Assembly: GCF_024648885.1 (NCBI RefSeq)
Contig: NZ_JANBBF010000009.1
Coordinates: forward strand, 124,001 to 188,000
DNA length: 64,000 nucleotides
Source: Prauserella salsuginis
GTDB lineage: Bacteria; Actinomycetota; Actinomycetes; Mycobacteriales; Pseudonocardiaceae
Direction of reading: 5' to 3'
A model generated the notes under the pieces. It was given only the letters and a program-made list of their open reading frames with translations. It had not been told where the DNA came from and ran no database searches. Below are positions 53,402 to 62,637 of the stretch, piece by piece. Made by a program: the position numbers and the translations under genes. The first letter of the stretch is position 1, and each line of letters starts with the position of its first letter.

Positions 53402-56194
53402 ATGCAGTGGCCGGGTGACTCCGCGGAGCCGCCTGCGCAGGATCCGCGCGCCGTCGACCCCGACGCGCGCCGCCGAGACCCTCGCGGCCATGACCCCCGC
53501 GGCTCCGAGCCTCCCGAACCCCTCAACCGGGATCGCGACCGCCGGGAACACCACCCCGGGCAGCGCCCCGACGGCGACCCGCGCGAGCCCCGCCGTCCGC
53601 GTGCGGATCCGGGCTCCCGAGCGACACCGCCGCCGGGTCCGCCCGCCGCGCCACCCGCCGGGCCGCACGAGCCACAACGGAACGGTCGCCGCGCCCCAGA
53701 GGCCGGCGACCGGCGTGTGCCGCCACCCCCGGATGCCGAACGGCCTCCCCGTCGCGGCGCGCCACCTCCTCCGCAGGGAGCCGGGCCGCAGCAGCGGCCG
53801 CAGGGCCCGCCACCCGGCAGGCCACCCGTCGATCCGCGGGCGGGCCAGGAGCCGCCGCGTCGCGGCCACCCCGGCGGCCCGAACGCACAGGGCCCCGGCG
53901 CCCCGCCTCCCGGTCAATCCGGGCCGCCGCAGGGCAGGCAGGCACCGCCGCCGGACCGCACGCGGCGCGCCCGCCCTGCTCCGCCGCCGGCGGATCAGCG
54001 TCCACCGCAGGACAGCCCACCGCAGGACCGTCCACCGCAGGACCGGCCGCCCGAGCCACCCCCCGGCAGGCCGCCGCAAGGGTCCCCGGCTCCGCCGCCA
54101 CCGGCTGCGGACCGGTGGCCGCCGCCTGACGAGCAGCTGCCGCCCGACCCGCGCCGCAAGCCGCCACGCCGTGGCAGGCCTCCCGAGGCCGCGCGGCGCG
54201 GTCCGGTGCGCCCGTGGCAGGGCGGTCCGCCTGCGGACCGGCCCGACGGTGCGGGCGTTCCCGGCGAACCCCCACGCCAACCACACGGCGGTTCCCACGA
54301 CGGCCCACCGCAGGACCGCACCCGCGCCATGCCTGCACCGGAGGGACAGCCGCCGCGCGGACCGCAGGCCCGCCCGACACCGCCACCGCTGCCGCCCGAA
54401 CCGGACGCGACGGTCTACATCCCGCCGCGCTCGGCGCGCTGGCCGGGGATAGACCCGGACGTGCAGGGGCCGTACGACGAGCTCGCGACACAGATGATGC
54501 CGCGGATCCTCGACGGCCCCCGGCACACGGAGATCGGCGAACGGCTTCCCGCGGTCGGCGTCGACGAGCGCGCCGAACCCGAGGCCGAGCCGCAGCCCGC
54601 TGCGAAGAAGCAGTCACTGGCCAAGGCCACGGGGCGGATGGCCATCGCGACCATGACCAGCCGCATCACGGGTTTCCTGTGGAAGGTGCTGCTGGCGTGG
54701 GTGGCCACCTTGGGCGTGCTGTACGACTCGTTCACGGTCGCCAACACGATGCCGCTGATCATCAACGAGCTGCTACTCGGCGGCGTGCTGACCAGTGTCG
54801 TCGTGCCGCTGCTCGTGCGGTCGCAGGACGACCCGGACGGCGGCGAGTCGTACACGCAGCGCCTGATCACGATGGCGATCACGATCCTCGGCATCGGCAC
54901 GATCGCCTCGACCGCGGCCGCGCCGTGGCTGACGTCGCTGCTGATGGACGACTCGGGTGATGCGAATCCGCAGTTGGCGACGTGGTTCGCGTACCTGCTG
55001 CTGCCGGGCCTGTTGTTCTACGGCCTGTTCGCGGTGCTCTCGGCGGTACTCAACGCCAAGCAGATCTTCGGGCCTGCCCAGTGGGCTCCGGTGGTCAACA
55101 ACCTGGTCATCATCGTCACGATCATCGCGTTCGCGCTGGTCCCGGGCGATCCGACGATCGTGCCGACGACCATGACCGACCCGCAGGTGCTCGTGCTGGG
55201 CCTCGGCGTGCTGACGGCCATGACCGCGCAGGCGCTGTTCCTCGTTCCGGCGCTGCGCAGGGCGGGGTTCCGGTTCAAGTGGAACTTCGGCCTCGACGAG
55301 CGGCTGAAGGAGTTCGGCGGGCTCGCGGCGTGGATCCTCGGGTACGTCGTCGTCAGCCAGATCGGCATGGTCATCAACACGCGCGTGCTCACGGCGGGCG
55401 CGGCCGGTGGCGCGTCGATCTACTCGAACGCGTGGCTGCTGTTCCAGCTGCCCTACGGCGTCATCGGCGTGTCGCTGCTGACCGCGCTGATGCCGAAGAT
55501 GAGCAGGGCAGCGGCCGACGGCGACCACCGCAGGCTCGTCGGCGACCTCTCGTACGGGTCGCGGCTGACCACCCTGATGCTGCTACCCGTGTCCGCGGTG
55601 ATGGCCGTTGCGGGCACGTCGATCGGTGTCGCCCTGTTCGCGCTGGGCAAGGGCTCGGTGGAAGACGCCGAACGGCTGGGGCAAGCGCTTGCGGTGTCGG
55701 CGTTCGGCCTGTTGCCGTACGCGCTCGTGATGTTGCAGATGCGCGTGTTCTACGCCATGAAGGACTCACGTACGCCGACGCTGATCATGGTCGTGATGAC
55801 GGTGGTGAAGATCCCGCTGCTGTATCTGGCGCAGGCACTGCTTTCACCGACCCACGTCGTGCTGGGCGTGATGATGGTCAACTCGCTCGTGTTCGTCGTC
55901 GGCGCGGTCCTGGGACAGGTCTGGCTGTGGGTGAAACTGGGCAACCTGCGCAGCAAGCGAGTGGTTGGCGTCATCCTGTTCACGGTCGTCGCCAGCGTGC
56001 TCGGTGCCGCCGCCGCGGCGGCGGCAGGCATGCTCGTTCCGGACTTCCTCGGGATCATCGGCGGCGCCTGGGTGACGCTGATCCTGCAGGGCATCGTCGG
56101 AATGGGTGTCTCGTTCGGGGTACTGATGGCACTCAAGGTGGATGAGCTCGCGCCGGTGACCAGGAGAGTCACCCGGTTGCTGGGCCGTGGTTAA
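53402..56194 (+). CDS. murJ: Lipid II flippase MurJ with long Pro/Arg-rich N-terminus
   Basis: 930 residues from ATG 53402, which has GGGGGATG nearby; the frame is open to ATG 53294, but those 36 codons use rare aga/gga/cca/gca and lack a ribosome-binding site. Residues about 1-400 are disordered (Pro, Arg, Gln repeats); residues about 430-925 hold the 14-helix MurJ/MviN core (KATGRMAIATMTSRITGFLWK; AVLNAKQIFGPAQWAPVVNN; KDSRTPTLIMVVMT). Flips lipid II outward. Unlike Rv3910, the pseudokinase is a separate gene. Confidence 0.92.
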   Translation: MQWPGDSAEPPAQDPRAVDPDARRRDPRGHDPRGSEPPEPLNRDRDRREHHPGQRPDGDPREPRRPRADPGSRATPPPGPPAAPPAGPHEPQRNGRRAPEAGDRRVPPPPDAERPPRRGAPPPPQGAGPQQRPQGPPPGRPPVDPRAGQEPPRRGHPGGPNAQGPGAPPPGQSGPPQGRQAPPPDRTRRARPAPPPADQRPPQDSPPQDRPPQDRPPEPPPGRPPQGSPAPPPPAADRWPPPDEQLPPDPRRKPPRRGRPPEAARRGPVRPWQGGPPADRPDGAGVPGEPPRQPHGGSHDGPPQDRTRAMPAPEGQPPRGPQARPTPPPLPPEPDATVYIPPRSARWPGIDPDVQGPYDELATQMMPRILDGPRHTEIGERLPAVGVDERAEPEAEPQPAAKKQSLAKATGRMAIATMTSRITGFLWKVLLAWVATLGVLYDSFTVANTMPLIINELLLGGVLTSVVVPLLVRSQDDPDGGESYTQRLITMAITILGIGTIASTAAAPWLTSLLMDDSGDANPQLATWFAYLLLPGLLFYGLFAVLSAVLNAKQIFGPAQWAPVVNNLVIIVTIIAFALVPGDPTIVPTTMTDPQVLVLGLGVLTAMTAQALFLVPALRRAGFRFKWNFGLDERLKEFGGLAAWILGYVVVSQIGMVINTRVLTAGAAGGASIYSNAWLLFQLPYGVIGVSLLTALMPKMSRAAADGDHRRLVGDLSYGSRLTTLMLLPVSAVMAVAGTSIGVALFALGKGSVEDAERLGQALAVSAFGLLPYALVMLQMRVFYAMKDSRTPTLIMVVMTVVKIPLLYLAQALLSPTHVVLGVMMVNSLVFVVGAVLGQVWLWVKLGNLRSKRVVGVILFTVVASVLGAAAAAAAGMLVPDFLGIIGGAWVTLILQGIVGMGVSFGVLMALKVDELAPVTRRVTRLLGRG

Positions 56195-56285
56195 CAACGG
56201 AAGACACCGCCCTTGCACTGCGTGTTCACGTACCCTCTCTTAGAGACAGCAGGGAGCGAGAGCCGAATTTAGGGGGTCAGGCCGG

Positions 56286-57833
56286 ATGGGCACGAGAGCG
56301 CAGCGTGGTGCGCTGGCGCCCGGCGGGGTCGTCGGTGACGGCCGCTACCGCCTGCTCGCGCAGTTCGGCATCGACGAACGCGCGGGCGCCCACCTGTGGC
56401 GTGCGCGCGACGGGCAGCTGCGCCGGGACGTCGCGCTGACCATGCTCGTCGGCGACCCTGCCGACCCGGAAGCCGCCCTGCTCGGCAGGCGCACGCTCGA
56501 GCGCGCCGCGCACGCCGCGACGTTCGAGCACCCCGGGGTGGCCCGGGTGCTCGACGTGCTGTCACTCGGCAGCGGCATCTCCTCGTCGGAGGGGCTGCTG
56601 GGCATCGTCGTGGCCGAATGGACCAAGGGCACCGACCTGATCGACCTTGTCGCCGAACGCCCCGTCGAACCCGGCGCGGCCGCCCGCATGGTGCGTGCCC
56701 TCGCCGAATCGGTCGACCAGGCACACCAGTCCGGCCTCGTGCTCGGGATCGACCACCCGCAGCGGCTCCGGCTCACCCCGGACGGCAGGCTGCGGCTGGC
56801 GTTCCCAGGCCCGCTGCCCGACGCCACGCTGCGCGACGACGTCAAGGCCCTCGGCTCGGTGCTGTATCTGCTGCTCACCGGGCGGTGGGCGCTGCCGGGC
56901 GGCCCGCCCGCGCTGCCGCCCGCACCGAAGTCGCCGACCGGCAGGATCGTGCCGGCCAAGTCGCTGCAGCCGCGGGTGCCGCCGGAGCTGTCGGCACTGT
57001 CCGTACGCACCATCGAGGACGGCGACCACGGCGGCATCCGCACCAGCGCGGCGATCCTGCGCGCGCTCGACCACGCCGCCGAGGCAGCCGAACGCGCCAA
57101 GCAGGCGCAGGCCGAACCGGCCGAGCCCGACGGCAGCGTGTGGACCACGAAGAAGCCGACCAAGGACAAGGCGCGTCGCCGCAAGCTCGCACTCGGTGTC
57201 ACCGCACTCGTGTGCGCCGCCGTGGCCGTGCTCGCGTGGCTCGGCATGATGGCCATCAACTTCTTCCAGGACGACGGCGACACCTCGGGCCCGCCCGTCA
57301 ACCTCGCCGACCCACCTGCCCAGCAGCAGGACGGCGGGCAGAACAACGGAAACGGCCAGAACAACGGAAACGGCAACCAGCAGACACAGACCGGCCGGCC
57401 GGTGCAGCCGTCGGAGATCACCGTCTACAACCCCGAGGGTGAAGGCGACAGTCCCTCGGACGCGCCGAAGGCCACCGACGGCGACCCCGCCACCGTGTGG
57501 CGCACGGACCTGTACAAGCAGCAGCTGCCCGCGCTGAAGCGTGGCGTCGGCCTGCTGGCGACCTTCGACGAGTCGATCGACCTGTCGAAGGTGCGGGTCA
57601 TCGCCGACAGCCCCGGCACCGAGGTGGAGATCCGCACCAGCGACTCGCCGAACGCACCCCTCGACGCGACCGAGGTCGTCGGCCAGGGCAAGCTCGACGA
57701 CATCAACACGACGATCTCGCTCGACCAGCCCGTCGACAGCACGCACGTGATCGTCTGGGTCAAGACCCTGGGAGGCGAGGAACCCGAGCTCAACTCGGAG
57801 TTCGGCGAGGTCAAGTTCCTGCCCTCGGCGTGA
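56286..57833 (+). CDS. Membrane pseudokinase with discoidin-like external domain
   Basis: 515 residues. Kinase-like fold (about 10-260) in which the VAIK lysine is absent (DVALTML) and HRD/DFG motifs are not found, so it is a pseudokinase. One membrane span (LALGVTALVCAAVAVLAWLG, about 300-320), a Gly/Asn/Gln linker, and a C-terminal galactose-binding-like domain (YNPEGEGDSPSDAPKATDGD...TVWRTDLYKQQ). It corresponds to the C-terminal half of mycobacterial MviN, where the phosphorylated pseudokinase recruits FhaA and halts lipid II export. Confidence 0.85.
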   Translation: MGTRAQRGALAPGGVVGDGRYRLLAQFGIDERAGAHLWRARDGQLRRDVALTMLVGDPADPEAALLGRRTLERAAHAATFEHPGVARVLDVLSLGSGISSSEGLLGIVVAEWTKGTDLIDLVAERPVEPGAAARMVRALAESVDQAHQSGLVLGIDHPQRLRLTPDGRLRLAFPGPLPDATLRDDVKALGSVLYLLLTGRWALPGGPPALPPAPKSPTGRIVPAKSLQPRVPPELSALSVRTIEDGDHGGIRTSAAILRALDHAAEAAERAKQAQAEPAEPDGSVWTTKKPTKDKARRRKLALGVTALVCAAVAVLAWLGMMAINFFQDDGDTSGPPVNLADPPAQQQDGGQNNGNGQNNGNGNQQTQTGRPVQPSEITVYNPEGEGDSPSDAPKATDGDPATVWRTDLYKQQLPALKRGVGLLATFDESIDLSKVRVIADSPGTEVEIRTSDSPNAPLDATEVVGQGKLDDINTTISLDQPVDSTHVIVWVKTLGGEEPELNSEFGEVKFLPSA

Positions 57834-57960
57834 CCGCCCCGCGCAGCGGGCGTCGCCGACCCGCCCGGGCCGACGACGACATTCCCGGCAACGCGATGTC
57901 ACCCGGACGATCCACGCAGGGCGTGCTCACGCCGTAGCGCTCCTTAGTAATCTCTTCCGG

Positions 57961-58572
57961 GTGACAGCGCCCACCGCCGAGCCCACCGATGCGGATCTGA
58001 TCAAGGCGCACGCCGCCGGCGATCCGCACGCGTTCAACGAGCTCGTACGCAGACACCGAGACCGCATGTGGGCCGTCGCCTTGCGCACGGTCCGCGACCC
58101 GGAGGAGGCCGCCGACGCGCTGCAGGACGCATTCATCTCGGCTTTCCGCGCGGCGTCGAACTTCCGCGCCGAGTCGCAGGTCACAACGTGGCTGCACCGG
58201 ATCGTCGTGAATGCGTGCCTCGACCGCATCCGCAGGCGTCAGGCCAAACCGACCGTGCCGTTGCCCGAGGAGGGGCACCAGGAACCGGCAGTGCCGCGTG
58301 ATTCGATGGCCGAACGCGAGACGTCCCTGGTCATCAAGGAGGCACTCGACCAGCTGCCGGAGGATCAGCGCGCCCCGATCGTGCTCGTCGACGTCGAGGG
58401 GTACTCGGTGTCGGAGACGGCCGAGATGTTGGGTATCGCTGACGGCACGGTTAAGAGCAGGTGTGCGCGAGGTCGCTCCAAACTGGCGAAACTTCTCGGT
58501 CATCTACGGAACCCGACGGAGGAAGGCGGCGTCCCAACTTACGAAAGCAAACACGGGGAGGGACGACGATGA
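57961..58572 (+). CDS. sigM: ECF sigma factor SigM
   Basis: 203 residues from GTG 57961. Region 2 (ELVRRHRDRMWAVALRTVRDPEEAADALQDAFISAFR), region 2.4 (TWLHRIVVNACLDRIRRRQ) and region 4 (LDQLPEDQRAPIVLVDVEGYSVSETAEMLGIADGTVKSR) are all intact. Position between the murJ pair and trxB matches Rv3911/SigM. Overlaps its anti-sigma gene by ATGA. Confidence 0.93.
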   Translation: MTAPTAEPTDADLIKAHAAGDPHAFNELVRRHRDRMWAVALRTVRDPEEAADALQDAFISAFRAASNFRAESQVTTWLHRIVVNACLDRIRRRQAKPTVPLPEEGHQEPAVPRDSMAERETSLVIKEALDQLPEDQRAPIVLVDVEGYSVSETAEMLGIADGTVKSRCARGRSKLAKLLGHLRNPTEEGGVPTYESKHGEGRR

Positions 58573-59369
58573 CGGACGAGTTCAGGGGGAATGGCGGGAC
58601 CGCCGACGGTTCCGCGTTGTCTGTCGACGTGCTCGCCGACCTGCACGCCGGTGCGCTGAGCGAGAGCGAAGCGGCCGAGCTGTGGCCTCGCGTCAACGCC
58701 GACCCGGAGGCGCGAGCCGTCATCGAGGCGCTGGAGGCGGCCCAGGCGGACCTGGGTTCCCTGAGCCGCGAACCGGTCGAGCCGATGCCCGCCCACGTGG
58801 CTTCGCGGCTCGACGCGGCGCTCGCCGACGAACAACGCACGCGTGAGCAGCAGGCCGCAGGAACGAACGTCGTCAGTCTCGACCGTGCTCGCAGCAGGCG
58901 GAAGAAGCAGGGCATGGCTGCCGGTTTCATCGCGGTGGCCGCCGCGGTCGTGGCCGCTGTCGCGATCGCCGTGCCGAATCTCGGCGGAGGCAGCGAGACG
59001 CCGGGAGTGGCGCAGCCCGCACCGTCGGAGCAGTCCGGCGACAGCGATGCCGGTGCTCCTTCGGACGGTTCCGGGCCGCTGGCGTTGACGAAGGACAACG
59101 GCGACCTGGCCGCTGCGATCGGCAGCGTCCAGGCGGTACGCGACTTCGGTCCGCTCGAGACGAGGAGCCGCTTCGACCAATGTGTCCAGGCGGCGGGAGC
59201 CGACACGAGCAAGGAGCCGGCCGGGGTGCGGCCGGTCACCATCGACGGTGAGGAAGCCGTCATGGCGATCTACACGACGGGCGAGTCCGCCCAGTTCCGC
59301 GTGGTCGCAGTGAGCGCGGACTGCAGCTCGGCACCGGTGGTCGACCGGGTCATCGGCGCAGGCGGCTGA
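58569..59369 (+). CDS. Anti-sigma factor of SigM
   Basis: 266 residues: N-terminal cytoplasmic anti-sigma helices (LSVDVLADLHAGALSESEAAEL), a single span (GMAAGFIAVAAAVVAAVAIAV, about 117-137), and an external domain with cysteines in RFDQCVQAA and VSADCSSA. Membrane-bound regulator releasing SigM on an envelope or oxidative signal. Coupled to sigM by ATGA. Confidence 0.88.
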   Translation: MTDEFRGNGGTADGSALSVDVLADLHAGALSESEAAELWPRVNADPEARAVIEALEAAQADLGSLSREPVEPMPAHVASRLDAALADEQRTREQQAAGTNVVSLDRARSRRKKQGMAAGFIAVAAAVVAAVAIAVPNLGGGSETPGVAQPAPSEQSGDSDAGAPSDGSGPLALTKDNGDLAAAIGSVQAVRDFGPLETRSRFDQCVQAAGADTSKEPAGVRPVTIDGEEAVMAIYTTGESAQFRVVAVSADCSSAPVVDRVIGAGG

Positions 59370-59425
59370 GCCGCCTCGGCCGGATTCCCGGCCGAGCAAC
59401 GCCCGGCGGCGCAGATTCAGCGAAC

Positions 59426-59459
59426 GGCCGGCGGCGTCCACTCCAGGACGCCGCCGGCC
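59426..59459 (+). terminator. Terminator of the sigM operon
   Basis: GGCCGGCGGCGTCC and its complement form a perfect 14-bp stem with a 6-nt loop, 57 bp after the anti-sigma stop. Confidence 0.8.
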
Positions 59460-59546
59460 TGTTCGTGCGCCCGGTCGAGGGCCGCGTCCCGGTCGAATCC
59501 GCGGGGACGTCCGCGCGTCGTGGTGGAGGCCATACCGCGAATTTTA

Positions 59547-59595
59547 TATCGATCGATACATAACTGCTAGGCTCAGCATTTGCTATCGATCGATA
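59547..59595. promoter_or_regulatory. Two copies of the palindrome TATCGATCGATA
   Basis: Identical perfect 12-bp palindromes at 59547-59558 and 59584-59595, both continuing ACA, flank a candidate -10 region (CTGCTAGGCT). The second ends 14 nt before the exporter start and just before its AAAAAGGG site, so a bound repressor would block the gene. No regulator gene is next to it. Confidence 0.75.
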
Positions 59596-59609
59596 CAAAA
59601 AGGGTGGGC

Positions 59610-60823
59610 GTGGCAGCGAAACGGAGCGGGATGCCGCTCGCGATCTGGGGCATCGGATTCGGGATCTTCGCGCAAGGCACCAGCGAACTCATGCTCGCCG
59701 GTCTCCTGCCGGAGATGGCGGCCGACCTGGACGTGACGATCCCCACGGCCGGCTGGCTCATCAGCGCATTCGCACTCGGCATGCTCGTCGGCGCACCGGC
59801 CCTGGCGGTACCGACCCTGCGCTGGCCGCGACGTTCCGCACTGCTCGTGTTCCTGGCCGCGTTCGTACTCAGCCACGTCGTGAGCGCCCTGACCGACAGC
59901 TACGGGCTGCTGCTGGCGATGCGGTTCGTCGGCGCGTTCGCCTACGCGGGCTTCTGGGCCGTCGGCGGCAGCACCGCGATGGCTCTCGTCGGGCCCGACC
60001 GACGCGGGAGGGCGAATGAGCATCGTCGCGGGAGGACTCACGGTCGCGACCGTGGTCGGCCTGCCCGCAGGCACCTGGATCGGGCAACACCTGGGCTGGC
60101 GCGGGGCCTTCTGGGCGGTCGCGGTCCTCTCGTCCGTCGGCGCGGCCGCGATCATCGCCGCGGTTCCGCCCCTCCGGCCGGAGAACCCGCCGAGCCTGCG
60201 CAACGAGCTGCGCGGCCTCAGGCCGCCCCGGCTGTGGCTCTCCTACGCGATGACGGCGGTCGCCACCACCGCACTGCTGGGCACTTTCTCGTACCTGGCC
60301 GCCATGCTGATCGAGACGACCGGCCTCGACTCGACGTGGGTTCCTGCGGTGCTGTTCGGATACGGATTCGGTGCCCTCATCGGTATCGCGATCGGGGGAA
60401 AGACCGCCGACCGTCATCCCAGGGCCGTCCTCGGCATCGGGTTCACCGGGCTGCTGATGGCCTCGCTGCTGCTCGCCCTCACCGCGCACCACGTGGGCAC
60501 GACCGTCGTGCTCGTGGTCGCGCTCGGCGTGCTCGGGTTCGGCACCAACCCGGCGCTGAACTCCCGCTTCATGACCATCGCCCCCCGACGCGCCCACGCT
60601 CGCCGTCTCGGGAAACGTCGCCGCGTTCAACGTCGGCATCACCCTCGGTCCCTGGATCGGTGGCCTCGTACTCGCGGCCGGTCACGCCTACCCGGCCGTC
60701 CCGGCCGTCGGAGCCGCGGTCGCCGGGCTCGCACTCCTGCTGTGGGCCTGGGACCTCACACTCCAAGCCCGCGCCGGCCGGCCGAAGCGCACCGTCGGTC
60801 AGGAGCCGAGCGTGGCGCGCTAG
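59610..60823 (+). pseudogene. MFS drug exporter (Cml/CmrA-like) with two frameshifts
   Basis: Three frames together give one 12-span exporter: [21 protein letters not shown] to GPDRRGRA (59610 to about 60014), [23 protein letters not shown] to NSRFMTIAP (60016 to about 60590), and [23 protein letters not shown] to EPSVAR (stop 60823). The first break is one extra A in GCGAATGAGC, the second one extra C in a run of six. Start at GTG 59610 after AAAAAGGG. Real double mutation or sequencing errors; the intact protein would have about 403 residues. Confidence 0.82.
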
Positions 60824-60927
60824 CGGCGTAATACCGGGGGCGCACGGTCGGCAATGGACCTTTCCCGTCCACATCGCGGGAGCGCACGCCGGCGAAAGAC
60901 CCGTCACATGCGGGCGTGGGCCACGGC

Positions 60928-60955
60928 GGGAACAGACGCACCTACGATGCTGTTG
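60928..60955 (+). promoter_or_regulatory. SigR/SigH-type promoter of trxB-trxA
   Basis: GGGAAC (60928-60933), 18-bp spacer, GTTG (60952-60955) matches the thiol-oxidative-stress ECF consensus GGGAAY-N18-GTT, 38 bp before the trxB start. Confidence 0.65.
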
Positions 60956-60992
60956 GACCCGGTGTCAGGCGTTATCGAAGCGGAGGAAACCA

Positions 60993-61994
60993 GTGGCTGC
61001 AGAGGACGTTCGGAACCTGATCATCGTCGGGTCGGGTCCCGCGGGGTACACCGCGGCCGTGTACGCGGCACGCGCACAGCTCGAGCCGCTGGTGTTCGAG
61101 GGTTCCCAGTTCGGCGGTGCCCTCATGACGACGACCGAGGTCGAGAACTACCCGGGCTTCCGGTCCGGCATCCAGGGCCCGGACCTGATGGAGGAGATGC
61201 GCGAGCAGGCCAAGACCTTCGGGGCGGACCTGCGAGCCGAGGACGTCGAGCAGCTCGAACTGACCGGCGACGTCAAGTACGTCACCGCGAACGGCAAGCG
61301 CTACGCCGCTCGCTCCGTCATCCTCGCGACCGGCGCCGCGCCGCGTTACCTGGGCGTTCCGGGTGAGCAGGAACTGCTGGGCCGCGGCGTGTCGTCGTGC
61401 GCGACCTGCGACGGCTTCTTCTTCCGCGAGCACGACATCGCCGTGGTCGGCGGCGGCGACTCGGCGATGGAGGAGGCGACGTTCCTGACGAAGTTCGCCA
61501 AGACCGTCACGATCGTCCACCGGCGCGAGGAGTTCCGCGCTTCGAAGATCATGCTCGAGCGCGCCCAGCAGAACGACAAGATCCGCTGGCAGCTGAACTC
61601 GCAGGTCACCGAGGTACTCGGGGACGGCACGGTGGCCGGCCTGAAGGTCAAGGACACGGTGACGGGCGAGGAGTCCACGCTGGACGTGACGGGTTTCTTC
61701 GTCGCGATCGGCCACGACCCGCGCAACGAGCTGTTCCGCGACCAGGTCGAGGTCGACGAATCGGGCTACGTGCTCACCAAGGGCCGCAGCTCGTACACCA
61801 ACGTCGACGGCGTGTTCGCCGCAGGCGACCTGGTGGACCAGACCTACCAGCAGGCCGTCACCGCCGCGGGCAGCGGCTGCACCGCGGCCATCGACGCCGA
61901 GCGCTGGCTCGCCGAGCACGCCCACGTGGCCGAAGCGGCGGAGACCTCCGAGATGGTGGGCGGCGGCTACGCGACCGCCGGCGCCGTCCACTGA
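60993..61994 (+). CDS. trxB: Thioredoxin reductase
   Basis: 333 residues from GTG 60993 (CGGAGG upstream). FAD motif [19 protein letters not shown], redox-active [10 protein letters not shown] (CxxC), NADPH motif [15 protein letters not shown] and C-terminal FAD site [10 protein letters not shown]. Transfers electrons from NADPH to thioredoxin encoded next door. Confidence 0.97.
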   Translation: MAAEDVRNLIIVGSGPAGYTAAVYAARAQLEPLVFEGSQFGGALMTTTEVENYPGFRSGIQGPDLMEEMREQAKTFGADLRAEDVEQLELTGDVKYVTANGKRYAARSVILATGAAPRYLGVPGEQELLGRGVSSCATCDGFFFREHDIAVVGGGDSAMEEATFLTKFAKTVTIVHRREEFRASKIMLERAQQNDKIRWQLNSQVTEVLGDGTVAGLKVKDTVTGEESTLDVTGFFVAIGHDPRNELFRDQVEVDESGYVLTKGRSSYTNVDGVFAAGDLVDQTYQQAVTAAGSGCTAAIDAERWLAEHAHVAEAAETSEMVGGGYATAGAVH

Positions 61995-62044
61995 CCGATC
62001 CGATTTCACCAGGTACCAGGCCCAACGACACAGAAAGAGGCACC

Positions 62045-62368
62045 ATGACCGACACCGTCAAGGTCACCGACTCCAGCTTCGCCGACGAGGTGCTCACGAA
62101 CGACAAGCCCGTGCTCGTCGACTTCTGGGCCACCTGGTGCGGCCCGTGCAAGATGATCGCCCCGGTGCTCGAGGAGATCGCCTCCGAGCACAAGGACAAG
62201 ATCCAGATCGCCAAGCTGGACATCGACGAGAACCCGAACACCGCTCGCGACTACCAGGTCATGTCGATTCCGACGCTGATCCTGTTCCAGGGCGGCAAGC
62301 CGGTGAAGCAGATCACGGGCGCCAAGCCGAAGGCGGCGCTGCTCGACGACCTGTCGGAAGTCCTCTGA
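62045..62368 (+). CDS. trxA: Thioredoxin
   Basis: 107 residues, one thioredoxin fold with active site FWATWCGPCKM and the cis-Pro SIPTLILFQGG. Disulfide reductant in the cytoplasm. 50 bp after trxB, sharing its SigR-type promoter; followed by a strong terminator. Confidence 0.97.
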   Translation: MTDTVKVTDSSFADEVLTNDKPVLVDFWATWCGPCKMIAPVLEEIASEHKDKIQIAKLDIDENPNTARDYQVMSIPTLILFQGGKPVKQITGAKPKAALLDDLSEVL

Positions 62369-62383
62369 CGAAGACCGACACGT

Positions 62384-62421
62384 GAAAGCCCGGGACGTGG
62401 TCCTCCCCGTCCCGGGCTTTC
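62384..62421 (+). terminator. Intrinsic terminator of trxB-trxA
   Basis: GAAAGCCCGGGACG and its complement form a 14-bp stem with a 10-nt loop; CATTTTCTTC follows. Confidence 0.88.
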
Positions 62422-62637
62422 GCATTTTCTTCCCGCGATGTGCGTCACGCAGGCGTGGGCCGATCGTCACGTAGGTGATGGGCTTCCGAGACGGGCCTGG
62501 CGCGCTCGGCAAGGAAGCGCAAGGCACAATAGTCAGGCGCAGGGCCCCACGTCCTGTATTGGTTTGCACAGCATCAAGCACCGGATCGGGCAGTCATCCG
62601 CCCGCTGGTCCGATGCCCAAGGTAGAGCGAGGAGTGC

